In this document: one piece after another, positions 1 to 8,163 of the stretch | Position numbering within the stretch: position 1 is the stretch's first letter | Layout: the number at the start of each line of letters is the position of its first letter | Source of the DNA: an uncultured Eubacteriales bacterium | GTDB lineage: Bacteria > Bacillota > Clostridia > Saccharofermentanales > Fastidiosipilaceae | DNA: 11,802 bases | Direction: 5' to 3' | NCBI GenBank assembly: GCA_902373515.1 | Contig: CABKML010000035.1 | Location: 1 to 11,802 of the forward strand | The notes under the pieces: generated by a model | Databases searched by the model: none | What the model was told of the DNA's origin: nothing | What the model saw: only the letters and a program-made list of their open reading frames with translations | Program-made: the position numbers and the translations under genes

Positions 1-2
1 TG

Positions 3-1247
3 TATATTCTGCTTATGTTTGTTTTATCGCCGATTTTAGGTCTGATAGCTTATAAAGCATATCGTTATTTCAAAGAGCTTTTTCAAAAAAATGATGAATT
101 AAATAAGTGTGTGCGGGAAAACATTACGGGCATTAAAGTCGTAAAATCTTATGTCAGAGAGCAGGCGGAAATTGATAAGTTTCAGAATATTGCCCGAATA
201 ATTTGTAATATAAACATTAAAGCTGAAAAAATAGCCAATTATTTTAATCCTTTAATGAATGCGGTAGTGTATCTTGTTGTCCTTTTTATTCTTTATGCCG
301 GCGGTAAAAGTTTAGTTTTCGGAGAAATGAAAATCGGTCAAATTACAGCTGTTATGCTTTATACCATGCAAATCATTATGGCATTTTTCTATTTAACTTT
401 TGTTTTGCTGATGAATATTTTTGCTGCAGCAGCACGGAAACGGATAATGGAAGTTATGCAAATTCAACCGAAAATTTTGCCAAGTACGGCAGCGTCTACT
501 TCTTTGCCGGATAATTCCGTTAAATTCGAGCATGTCGTTTTTTCTTATAAGCAGCAGAATACTCCGACAATAAATAATCTGGATTTTTTCTTGCCTGCCG
601 GTAAAAGCTTGGCAATATTAGGAGCCACCGGTAGCGGTAAAAGCACGATCATCAATTTGCTTTTGCGTTTTTATGATGCCGATGGCGGGACTATTAAGAT
701 CGGGAATCGGGATATTAAAACTTACGATCCGGATTTTTTGCATGCGCAAATTGCCGTAGTTCTTCAAAATAATTTTTTGTTTAACGGTACAATTAAAGAA
801 AACTTACAGGTAGGTGCAGCTGCTTGTACGGAAAAACAGATGGAGCAGGCTTGCGCATTGGCAGCTTGTGATTTTGTCTTTTCTTATCAGGACAAGTTCG
901 AGCATGAAATTGCCAAAGGTGCAGCTAATCTTTCCGGCGGTCAAAAACAACGTCTATGTTTGGCTCGTGCTTTCATAAAAAAGCCGGCAATATTGATTTT
1001 AGATGATGCAACAAGTGCTTTGGACACGGTGACGGAGACGAAAATTTTCCGTAATTTACAGGAATACTTACCCGATGCCACTAAAATAGTAGTGACGCAA
1101 AGAATTAGCGCTGTGGAAAAGTGCGATTTTGCTTTAATTATGCAAAACGGGCAGATGCAGGATTTCAATACTCCGGCTGAATTGGCCCGCCATAATGCTG
1201 TTTATCAGGAAATAATGTTAAGTCAGGGGAGAAAGGAGGCTTGCTAA
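3..1247 (+). CDS. ABC exporter half-transporter, degenerate-site subunit (5' end cut by window)
   Basis: The reading frame is open to the left edge, so the start lies outside; base 15 is just an internal Met, used here for numbering. What remains is the second half of a type IV exporter membrane domain, with hydrophobic helices near residues 82-100 and 110-134, then a complete nucleotide-binding domain from about 168. Visible motifs are Walker A GATGSGKST (203-211), Q-loop Gln251, signature LSGGQ (306-310) and Walker B ILILDD (326-331). The catalytic glutamate after Walker B is Asp331 and the switch histidine is Gln362 (VVTQRIS), so this subunit should contribute a poorly hydrolysing site. 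Exporter halves are usually 570-620 residues, so roughly 160-200 are missing. The partner gene follows directly, and an AAAGGAGG site for it lies inside this frame's last codons. The pair should form a heterodimer in the inner membrane. The substrate (drug, lipid or peptide) cannot be read from the sequence. Confidence 0.93.
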   Translation, partial: YILLMFVLSPILGLIAYKAYRYFKELFQKNDELNKCVRENITGIKVVKSYVREQAEIDKFQNIARIICNINIKAEKIANYFNPLMNAVVYLVVLFILYAGGKSLVFGEMKIGQITAVMLYTMQIIMAFFYLTFVLLMNIFAAAARKRIMEVMQIQPKILPSTAASTSLPDNSVKFEHVVFSYKQQNTPTINNLDFFLPAGKSLAILGATGSGKSTIINLLLRFYDADGGTIKIGNRDIKTYDPDFLHAQIAVVLQNNFLFNGTIKENLQVGAAACTEKQMEQACALAACDFVFSYQDKFEHEIAKGAANLSGGQKQRLCLARAFIKKPAILILDDATSALDTVTETKIFRNLQEYLPDATKIVVTQRISAVEKCDFALIMQNGQMQDFNTPAELARHNAVYQEIMLSQGRKEAC

Positions 1248-1249
1248 TA

Positions 1250-3082
1250 ATGCTTAAGAAAGATAAATTTTCTTTTGGAAGTTTACTTAGATTATTGCGC
1301 GATTTTTCTCAAGGTAACGTCAGAGCCTTAGTATTTGCAGCTGTGGCGGTTTTAGTCAGTACTGTCAGTCTGGCGGCAGTTTCTTATTCTTTGAAGATTT
1401 TATTGGATAATTATGTTTTACCGATGCTTGCCGCCGACAGCCGTGATTTTCAAGCGTTTTATTACTTTTTGTTGAGCTTATTTCTGCTGTTTGCCTGCGG
1501 TACATATTCCTGCTATTTTTACAATCTGACTTTAATTAATATCGGTCTGAAATTTTTATTGAAGTTGCGTTTGCGGCTGTTTACCAAGATGCAGAAACTC
1601 AGTATGACTTATTTTGACCGTCAACAAGTCGGGAAAATTATGAGCATGTATACCAACGATATTTCTTCAATGCAAAATTTATTTACGCAGACAATTGCCG
1701 TTATTTGGCAAAATACATTGCAAATTGTTTTTTCCCTGTGTTTGATGTTTTTTCTCAGTTGGAAATTAACTTTGTTTGCGCTCGCTTTTGTCTTTTTTAT
1801 GTATATTGTCGGTCAAAAGTTGGGTGCTTATTCCGCCGCTTACTTTGCGCAGAGGCAGAAATCTTTGACGGAACTTACCGGCTTTCTGGAAGAACAGCTG
1901 CAGGCAATTAAGATTATTAAAAGTTACAATCAAACGGATACCTGTTTGCAGAAATTCAGGCATATTAACGACAAGTTGACCGATTCGCAAATCAAAGCGA
2001 CTGTTATCGGTCAAAGTATGGCACCTTTAATCAGCAGTATAGGTAATCTGCAATTTGTACTTATAGCTTTAATCGGAGCTTTTTGGGCAACTAATCCTGC
2101 TAACGGCGTGACTATCGGCAATTTAGCGGCGTTCTTACAACTTTCGCGCAGCTTTAATGAACCTTTTATCGAATTAACATATAATTTCAATAATTTAATT
2201 ATGGCAGCCAAAGCGGGAGAGCATATTTATAAATTAATTGATGCACCGGAAGAAAATGATACAGGCATGGTGGAATTGACTTACACACCGGCAAAATTAC
2301 CGGCTTGGAAAATTTATGAGCCGGATAATCAGATTGAAGTACGGACAATTAAGGGCAAAATTGTTGTGCAGCATTTAGATTTTGCTTATGAGCCGCAGAA
2401 AGAAATATTACACGACATCACTTTTACTGCCGAACCGGGAGAAAAGGTAGCTTTAGTCGGTTCTACCGGCGCCGGAAAAACGACAATTATCAATTTAATT
2501 AATCGCTTCTATGAAGTTGCGGACGACAAAATAATTTATGACGGTATAGATATTAATACTATAAAGAAAGCCTCATTGAGAGAATCTATGAGCGTAGTGC
2601 TGCAGGAAAGCCATTTATTCAGCGGTACGATTTATGATAATATTCGCTTCAGTCGACCGGAAGCAACATTGCAGGAGATAGAAGCGGCGGCAGAACAGGC
2701 GCAGGCTGATTCTTTTATCAGGCGGCTGCCGGCAGGCTATGATACTTTCATTGATCCGGAAGCTACGGAATTATCAGGCGGACAAATTCAACTTTTATGT
2801 ATTGCCCGCGCTATTCTGGCCGATAAGCCGTTGCTGATCTTGGATGAAGCTACCTCAGGAATAGATACAGGTACGGAACATCTGGTACAAAAAGCGATGA
2901 ATAATTTAATGCGAGGCAAAACTGTACTTATAATTGCCCATCGCCTTTCGACTATTCGTAATTGCGATAAAATTTTGGTAATGGATCAGGGAAGTATCAA
3001 GGAAGCGGGTAACCATAAACAATTATTAGACTTAAAGGGTATTTATTATCACTTGTGGAATGGCACTTTGGAGTTGGATTAA
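1250..3082 (+). CDS. ABC exporter half-transporter, catalytic subunit
   Basis: This is a full-length half-exporter of 610 residues: six hydrophobic helices in residues 25-325, then a nucleotide-binding domain from about 370. Numbered from the ATG at 1250, the motifs are A-loop Tyr380, Walker A GSTGAGKTT (404-412), Q-loop Gln452, signature LSGGQ (508-512), Walker B LLILDE (528-533) with catalytic Glu533, and switch His564 in IIAHRLS. All catalytic residues are canonical, unlike the upstream half. The usual RQRL after the signature reads IQLL here, and this signature would face the degenerate site of the partner. The frame can be extended to a TTG at 1241, but AAAGGAGG at 1232-1239 sits only 1 nt from that TTG and 10 nt from the ATG, so the ATG is chosen. 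It begins 2 nt after the stop of the first half, which indicates co-translation in one operon. The pair resembles BmrCD/TM287-288-type exporters; the cargo is unknown. Confidence 0.95.
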   Translation: MLKKDKFSFGSLLRLLRDFSQGNVRALVFAAVAVLVSTVSLAAVSYSLKILLDNYVLPMLAADSRDFQAFYYFLLSLFLLFACGTYSCYFYNLTLINIGLKFLLKLRLRLFTKMQKLSMTYFDRQQVGKIMSMYTNDISSMQNLFTQTIAVIWQNTLQIVFSLCLMFFLSWKLTLFALAFVFFMYIVGQKLGAYSAAYFAQRQKSLTELTGFLEEQLQAIKIIKSYNQTDTCLQKFRHINDKLTDSQIKATVIGQSMAPLISSIGNLQFVLIALIGAFWATNPANGVTIGNLAAFLQLSRSFNEPFIELTYNFNNLIMAAKAGEHIYKLIDAPEENDTGMVELTYTPAKLPAWKIYEPDNQIEVRTIKGKIVVQHLDFAYEPQKEILHDITFTAEPGEKVALVGSTGAGKTTIINLINRFYEVADDKIIYDGIDINTIKKASLRESMSVVLQESHLFSGTIYDNIRFSRPEATLQEIEAAAEQAQADSFIRRLPAGYDTFIDPEATELSGGQIQLLCIARAILADKPLLILDEATSGIDTGTEHLVQKAMNNLMRGKTVLIIAHRLSTIRNCDKILVMDQGSIKEAGNHKQLLDLKGIYYHLWNGTLELD

Positions 3083-3120
3083 AGTCATTTTTTGCCTCCG
3101 TTTAGGCGATGTCCGGGCAA

Positions 3121-4575
3121 TTAGCCGCGCTTCCAGGCGTGACGGCTGAAACAAATAAGGACGGGCAAAATTTCCAAGCGACCGGCAATCATGGAAAAAG
3201 TCAAAGTTAACTTGGAAATATTATCATAGAAAGAAAAGTTGCCGCTCGGACCGACAGCGCCGATGCCCGGACCTATATTGTTAAAAGTAGCCACTGTCGC
3301 GCCGAAAGCCGTCTGAAAATCAGGACTGTCATGACTTATAATCAAAGTAATTAGGAAAAATACCAACATATAAATGACAAAATAAGCGTGAATGCTGTTG
3401 TAGGTTGCATAAGGCAAAGATTTACGATCCATTTTGACAAAATATACGCGTCTGGGGGAAAGTAGATGAATTAATTCAGCTTTAATTGTTTTGAAAAGCA
3501 CAATTATACGATAAACTTTGATGCCGCCGGCAGTTGAACCGGCACAGGCGCCGATTAAGGTAATAAGCACGATTATAGTTTGCGAAAGTACCGGCCATTT
3601 CGTGTAATCGACCGTGCAAAAACCGGCACTTGTCATCAGAGAAGTAACATAAAAGAAAGCGTGCCTGAAGCTGTCGGCAAGATTGTCATATAAACTACGG
3701 ATATTCCAGAAAATTATTAAAATAGCACTCAGCATAATGCCCAGATACCAACGCAGTTCTTCATTTTTATAAAAAGCTTTAAATTGTTTGAGCAGCAACA
3801 AATAGTATAAATTGAAATTAAGGCCGAAAGCGATTAAAGACAAACCGACAACATATTCAATATAGGGAGATTGATAGGCGGCAATACTTTGAGCCTTATT
3901 GCTCATACCGCCGGTTCCGGCTATACCGAAAGCGTGAATCAGAGCGTCGAATAGAGGCATTTTCCCCAGACAAAGTAAAATCACGACAATTGTTGTCATC
4001 CCTAAATATATCAGATAAAGAGTTCTGGTCATATCCTTAATTTTGGGCAATAATTTGCCGAAAATCGGTCCGGGAATTTCCGCCTTGAGAACATTAACAT
4101 TGGCCGAATTACTTGCCGAATTAGGCATGATGGCAATTACGAAAACTAAAACGCCCATGCCTCCGATCAAATGGGTAAAACTGCGCCAGAATAACAAACT
4201 GTGCGGTAAAGATTCAATATCGTTCAGAATACTGGACCCTGTGGTTGTAAAACCGCTGGCAGTTTCAAATAAAGCATCAATATAATTCGGAACATAGGCG
4301 CTGAAGAAAAAGGGTAAAGCACCTAAACCGGATAATAAAAACCAGGAAAGAGCGCAAACAATAAAACCTTCTTTGGTATCAATTTCTTTAATAGGAGGAA
4401 TTTTCCGCCCCCAGATAAAACTTAAAATCAGACAAATAATGATACACATAATGAAGCTGAGAAATATCCGGCCCTCTTCCCGATATATACAGGCCACTGC
4501 TAAAGGCACAATTAATAAGGCTGCCAACAGCAACAAAATACGGCTCAGCATAAATTTAATCATTCTGTGGTTCAT
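3121..4575 (-). CDS. trkH: TrkH-family potassium uptake channel subunit
   Basis: This is the membrane pore subunit of a Trk/Ktr K+ uptake system, 484 residues, the usual length for TrkH. The four pore-loop repeats are visible, each with its filter glycine: TASGFTTTG (around residue 113), GIAGTGGMSN (around 222), TSAGFCTVD (around 318) and NNIGPGIG (around 435). The family intramembrane loop appears as CAGSTAGGIK (344-353), which in TrkH gates the pore. About eight further hydrophobic segments flank these. The ATG overlaps the TGA of trkA by four bases (ATGA), and GGAGGA at 4586-4581 lies 5 nt before it, so translation is coupled to that of its regulator TrkA. The gene ends 38 bp from the convergent ABC gene, with no convincing terminator between them. 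Confidence in the family is very high; whether the ion specificity is strictly K+ is inferred from the family. Confidence 0.97.
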   Translation of the reverse strand: MNHRMIKFMLSRILLLLAALLIVPLAVACIYREEGRIFLSFIMCIIICLILSFIWGRKIPPIKEIDTKEGFIVCALSWFLLSGLGALPFFFSAYVPNYIDALFETASGFTTTGSSILNDIESLPHSLLFWRSFTHLIGGMGVLVFVIAIMPNSASNSANVNVLKAEIPGPIFGKLLPKIKDMTRTLYLIYLGMTTIVVILLCLGKMPLFDALIHAFGIAGTGGMSNKAQSIAAYQSPYIEYVVGLSLIAFGLNFNLYYLLLLKQFKAFYKNEELRWYLGIMLSAILIIFWNIRSLYDNLADSFRHAFFYVTSLMTSAGFCTVDYTKWPVLSQTIIVLITLIGACAGSTAGGIKVYRIIVLFKTIKAELIHLLSPRRVYFVKMDRKSLPYATYNSIHAYFVIYMLVFFLITLIISHDSPDFQTAFGATVATFNNIGPGIGAVGPSGNFSFYDNISKLTLTFSMIAGRLEILPVLICFSRHAWKRG

Positions 4576-5954
4576 ACAGTTCCTCCGACGAGAATATCGT
4601 CAATATCGTCGAAATTCTTATGCGTAGTCACAATTAAAACTTTATCTCCTGTTTGAATAATATCGGAACCTCCGGGAAAAATAAGTTTATTATCTCGAAT
4701 AATATAAGCGATTAAAATGTTTTTCTTAGTTGCCAAATTGGCCAGAGGAATATTACAACAGGCTGCATGGGCTTTAACATTAAATTGTAAAACTTCCACT
4801 TTATCGCCGCACAAACGATATAAAGCATCAACGTTCGAACCGCTGGCATTACCGTAAGCTCGGACAAAACGGACTATCTGATCGGCTACCAGGAGACGCG
4901 GGGTAATAATTGAGTGACTGTCAATATGATTATGATCTTCCCGATACAGCAGACACAATAAATTGGTCCGATTAACTTTGGAAATTACTTTGGTTACGTT
5001 GAGCTTTTCGGCATATAAGCTTATAAGTAAATTTTCTTCATCGATACCTGTAAGAGCAATACTGACATCATAATCAGCCAAATGTTCCGCATCCAATATT
5101 TGTTGATTGGTCCCGTCTTCATTGATTACGGTAATATCGGGATAAGTCATACTTAAATTTTCCGCTGCAGTTCGATTAACTTCGATTACCTTCGGTTCAA
5201 TTCCGCCGCGTAATAAGCGCGGAATAAGGTGATTGGTAATTTTGCCGGCACCGACAATTAAAGCGTTTTTAATTTTCGTCTGACTATAGCCTAAATAAGC
5301 ATAGAATAAATTCAGTTCTTTAATATCTCCGGTAACGAAGATACGATCGCCTTCGCAAATTTCCGTCAAACCGAAGGGAATAAGGACCGAACCGTCTTTC
5401 CGTTCGATTGCCAAAATGATAACGCTGTTGAAACGATTACGGACAGCAGCCATATTAAGCCCGATAATCGGACTTTGAAAAGGTAACTTCAGGTTTAATA
5501 AATAGCCCCGATCGTGGGCAAATTGTTCAACGTTGCTTGCCTGCGGAAATTGTAAATTTCCGGCAATATCCCTGGCTGCCTGCAATTCAGGATTAATGAT
5601 CATGTCAATTCCCAATTTATTGCGTAAAAAATTAGCTTGTTTAGTGTAATTGGGATTACGTACGCGGGCAATAGTTTTTTTGGCACCGAGATATTTGGCC
5701 GTTAAAGCGGCAATCAAATTGGTTTCGTCCTGCGGCGAGACGGCAATAAAGATATCAGCTTCCGCCACATTGCTTTCTTTTTGAACATCATATAAAGCAC
5801 CGTTACCGACAAAGCCGGTGATATCAAATGAATTAATCAATTTGGAAATTAAATCGGCATCCGTGTCGATTAAGGTAACGTCATGCTTAGCTGCAGCCAA
5901 ATCCTGACATAACGTTTCCCCGACTTTACCTCCGCCGACAATTGTAATATTCAT
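4572..5954 (-). CDS. trkA: TrkA, cytoplasmic NAD(H)-binding regulator of K+ uptake
   Basis: TrkA forms the cytosolic ring that gates TrkH in response to bound nucleotide. The 460 residues contain two RCK units in tandem (N-C-N-C), close to the length of E. coli TrkA. Unit 1 opens with MNITIVGGGKVG, giving a GxGxxG dinucleotide motif at residues 7-12 and an acidic Asp30 at the end of strand 2. Unit 2 starts near 229 with ALIVGAGKIT, where the third glycine is replaced by Thr240, and Glu258 takes the acidic position. RCK-C domains lie at about 140-220 and 375-455. The frame extends upstream to an ATG at 5978, but the start at 5954 is preferred: it begins exactly at the conserved Rossmann strand and has GAAGGA at 5969-5964, 9 nt upstream. 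It is the first gene of the trkA-trkH operon. A TATAAT box lies about 70 bp upstream. Confidence 0.96.
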   Translation of the reverse strand: MNITIVGGGKVGETLCQDLAAAKHDVTLIDTDADLISKLINSFDITGFVGNGALYDVQKESNVAEADIFIAVSPQDETNLIAALTAKYLGAKKTIARVRNPNYTKQANFLRNKLGIDMIINPELQAARDIAGNLQFPQASNVEQFAHDRGYLLNLKLPFQSPIIGLNMAAVRNRFNSVIILAIERKDGSVLIPFGLTEICEGDRIFVTGDIKELNLFYAYLGYSQTKIKNALIVGAGKITNHLIPRLLRGGIEPKVIEVNRTAAENLSMTYPDITVINEDGTNQQILDAEHLADYDVSIALTGIDEENLLISLYAEKLNVTKVISKVNRTNLLCLLYREDHNHIDSHSIITPRLLVADQIVRFVRAYGNASGSNVDALYRLCGDKVEVLQFNVKAHAACCNIPLANLATKKNILIAYIIRDNKLIFPGGSDIIQTGDKVLIVTTHKNFDDIDDILVGGTV

Positions 5955-6026
5955 AAAAAAACATCCTTCAAATAACATGAAAGAGCTCGCCGTAAAATTA
6001 ACGCAAGCACCAAAAACTTAAGCTAT

Positions 6027-6032
6027 ATTATA
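6027..6032 (-). promoter_or_regulatory. Probable -10 box of the trkA-trkH promoter
   Basis: A perfect TATAAT reads on the minus strand, which would place the transcript start near 6020 and give an untranslated leader of about 65 nt before the trkA ATG. No good -35 hexamer is present at 16-18 bp spacing. A short CTGA/TCAG palindrome lies within the spacer. The call rests on the -10 match and its position only. Confidence 0.45.
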
Positions 6033-6069
6033 CCTGATTTTTCAGATGAAAGCTTTAATATTCAGCTCC

Positions 6070-6102
6070 TTTGTGTTACTCTATAAAACAAATTGACACA
6101 AA
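6070..6102. repeat. Inverted repeat upstream of guaB, possible operator
   Basis: TTTGTGT (6070-6076) and ACACAAA (6096-6102) are perfect 7-bp arms with centres 26 bp apart. The repeat ends 18 bp before the guaB Shine-Dalgarno site. It could be a binding site for a dimeric regulator or a weak leader stem-loop. It does not look like a purine riboswitch or like the PurR box known from Bacillus. AT-rich sequence makes chance arms of this size possible. Confidence 0.3.
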
Positions 6103-6130
6103 TTACGCTTTATATTGCTTAGGAGGCAAA

Positions 6131-7639
6131 ATGGCACGCATTTTTCAAGAAGAATCGCATACTTTCAGCGAGTATTTGTTAATTCCCAATTTAACTACAC
6201 AAGCTTGTCAGAGCCAGAATGTCAGTCTGCGGACTGCCATTACCCGTTATCGAAAGGGGCAAAGAGAACAGGCGTTATCTATTAATATTCCTTTAGTCTC
6301 GGCTATTATGCAGGCTGTATCCAATCATACGCTGGCGATCGCTTTAGCCAAAGAAGGCGGATTATCATTTATATACGGTTCACAGTCGGCTGAGAGCGAA
6401 GCTGAAATGGTTCGCCTGGTCAAAAGTTATAAAGCCGGTATTGTCAGCAGTGATTCCAATTTGCGGGAAAATAACACATTGGAAGATGCGGTAAAATTGA
6501 AAAATAATACAGGGCATTCAACTATTGCTATTACAAGTGACGGTACGAACAGCGGTAAATTATTGGGTTTATTGACTTCGCGTGATTACAGATTAAGTCG
6601 AACGGCGATGAATACTGAAGTCAAGGATTTGATGACACCGATTTCCCGCTTGGTGACGGCAAAGGAAGGTGTTTCTCTGACTGAGGCGAATGATATCATC
6701 TGGGAGCATAAGCTTAACCAATTACCTATTATTAATGAAAAAGGAAATTTGGTCGGACTGGTTTTCCGAAAAGATTATGATTCCCACAAAGATCATCCCA
6801 ACGAAATACTGGATCGACGCAAACGTTTACTGGTAGGAGCCGGAATCAACACAAGAGATTATAAAGAGCGTGTACCTTTATTGGTTCAAGCCGGTGTCGA
6901 TGTTTTATGTATCGATTCATCAGACGGTTTCTCCGAATGGCAGTATGAAACTATCTCATGGATTAAACATAATTATCCTAATATACCTGTAGGTGCCGGT
7001 AATGTTGTGGATGTTGACGGATTTAATTATTTGGCTGATGCCGGAGCAGATTTCATCAAAGTCGGTATCGGCGGCGGTTCAATTTGTATTACACGTGAAA
7101 CGAAAGGTATCGGTTGCGGCCAGGCTACAGCAGTTTATAACGTCGCCCGGGCACGTGATGCTTATTACGAAAAGAACGGTGTTTACATTCCCATCTGTTC
7201 CGACGGCGGTATTGTGCATGACTATCATATGACCTTGGCTTTAGCTATGGGTGCTGATTTTATTATGCTGGGCCGTTATTTTGCCCGCTTTGACGAAAGC
7301 CCGACCAAACGCATGGTGGTCGGCGGTAAATACGTCAAGGAGTATTGGGGTGAAGGGTCCAATAGGGCCAGAAATTGGCAACGGTATGATGAAGGCAACA
7401 ATAAAGGCGGTATGCTTTTTGAAGAAGGTGTCGATTCTTACGTGCCTTATGCCGGTTCGTTGGCATTGAATGTTAACAACAGCTTGGCTAAAATGAAAGC
7501 TACAATGTGTTCGGTCGGCAGCTTGACCATTCCTGAATTGCAGGCCAAGGCCCGTCTGGTCCGTGTTTCGGCAACAAGTATTGTTGAAGGCGGCGCACAT
7601 GATGTTATTCTTAAGAACAGTCAAAGTGTAGATTTATAA
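6131..7639 (+). CDS. guaB: IMP dehydrogenase (Tritrichomonas-like type)
   Basis: This enzyme oxidises IMP to XMP with NAD+, the committed step to GTP, in the cytosol. It has 502 residues. The catalytic loop [10 protein letters not shown] carries Cys319, the mobile flap NWQRYD carries the Arg418-Tyr419 pair, and CSDGG (356-360) contacts the IMP phosphate region. A CBS (Bateman) insert spans about 105-225. From memory of the Tritrichomonas foetus enzyme, many stretches match and even the numbering of Cys319 and Arg418-Tyr419 coincides. Lys310 and Glu431, linked to mycophenolate insensitivity in that enzyme, are present here too. The frame could extend to a TTG at 6071, but AGGAGG at 6121-6126 lies 4 nt before the ATG at 6131, and MARIF begins the family N-terminus. 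greA follows after 19 nt, so guaB is probably the first gene of a guaB-greA-lysS operon. Its promoter is not clear. Confidence 0.97.
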   Translation: MARIFQEESHTFSEYLLIPNLTTQACQSQNVSLRTAITRYRKGQREQALSINIPLVSAIMQAVSNHTLAIALAKEGGLSFIYGSQSAESEAEMVRLVKSYKAGIVSSDSNLRENNTLEDAVKLKNNTGHSTIAITSDGTNSGKLLGLLTSRDYRLSRTAMNTEVKDLMTPISRLVTAKEGVSLTEANDIIWEHKLNQLPIINEKGNLVGLVFRKDYDSHKDHPNEILDRRKRLLVGAGINTRDYKERVPLLVQAGVDVLCIDSSDGFSEWQYETISWIKHNYPNIPVGAGNVVDVDGFNYLADAGADFIKVGIGGGSICITRETKGIGCGQATAVYNVARARDAYYEKNGVYIPICSDGGIVHDYHMTLALAMGADFIMLGRYFARFDESPTKRMVVGGKYVKEYWGEGSNRARNWQRYDEGNNKGGMLFEEGVDSYVPYAGSLALNVNNSLAKMKATMCSVGSLTIPELQAKARLVRVSATSIVEGGAHDVILKNSQSVDL

Positions 7640-7658
7640 GGAGATAAGAGGAGAAAGT

Positions 7659-8138
7659 ATGGCAGAAGAATTTTATGAGATGACGCAGGAAGGCGTCAAT
7701 CGTTTGAAAGAAGAGTTGGACAGACGCAAAGTTGAAGAACGTTCTTCAATTGCCGAGAGAATGAAGATTGCTCGCGGCTTCGGCGACTTGAGTGAAAATT
7801 CGGAATATGATGAAGCTAAACAGGCTCAAAGTGAGAATGAGCAGCGCATTTTGGAATTGGAGAATATTCTTAAGTACGCTAAAGTTGTCGAAGACACGGA
7901 TGCCAACAGAAATAAAGTAGCAATCGGTACGACAGTTAAGTTACAGGATGTTGAATCCGGCGACACGGAAGAATATAACATCGTAGGTACGGCGGAAGAG
8001 GATATTTTCTCCAATAAAATCAGTTCCGATTCACCTGTCGGCCAGGCCATAATCGGCAAACGAAAGGGACAAACTGTTGAAGTTGATACACCTTACGGTA
8101 TATTTAAGTACAAAATTACAAGTATTTCTCGTAAATAA
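7659..8138 (+). CDS. greA: Transcription elongation factor GreA
   Basis: GreA enters the secondary channel of a backtracked RNA polymerase and stimulates cleavage of the RNA 3' end. The 159 residues match the family length. Residues 1-78 form the antiparallel coiled coil, with the tip motif GDLSENSEYDEAK; Asp43 and Glu46 occupy the positions of the Mg2+-coordinating acidic pair. The C-terminal FKBP-like domain (about 82-159) contains SPVGQAIIGKRKG. A GAGGAG site at 7648-7653 lies 5 nt before the ATG. It sits 19 nt after guaB and 25 nt before lysS, and greA followed by lysS is a common order in Firmicutes. Nothing unusual is seen in the protein. Confidence 0.98.
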   Translation: MAEEFYEMTQEGVNRLKEELDRRKVEERSSIAERMKIARGFGDLSENSEYDEAKQAQSENEQRILELENILKYAKVVEDTDANRNKVAIGTTVKLQDVESGDTEEYNIVGTAEEDIFSNKISSDSPVGQAIIGKRKGQTVEVDTPYGIFKYKITSISRK

Positions 8139-8163
8139 GCAATAAGTGCGAGAAGGAGCGAAT

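Noticed and set aside
3083..3120. Possible terminator between the convergent ABC and trkH genes
   Set aside because: Only a 4-bp GCCT/AGGC stem is present, and the T run lies before the stem in the plus direction and is absent after it in the minus direction.
6093..6121. Perfect TTGACA as the guaB -35 box
   Set aside because: The TATATT that follows is only 12 bp away, and at 17 bp the hexamer is TGCTTA, which runs into the Shine-Dalgarno site. No workable -10 pairs with it.
5955..6130. Purine or other riboswitch ahead of guaB
   Set aside because: I see none of the conserved purine aptamer core, and the 176-bp divergent region leaves little room for aptamer plus terminator.
7241..7624. 127-codon minus-strand frame inside guaB
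   Set aside because: It lies wholly opposite the strongly conserved IMP dehydrogenase C-terminal part and encodes no recognisable motif.
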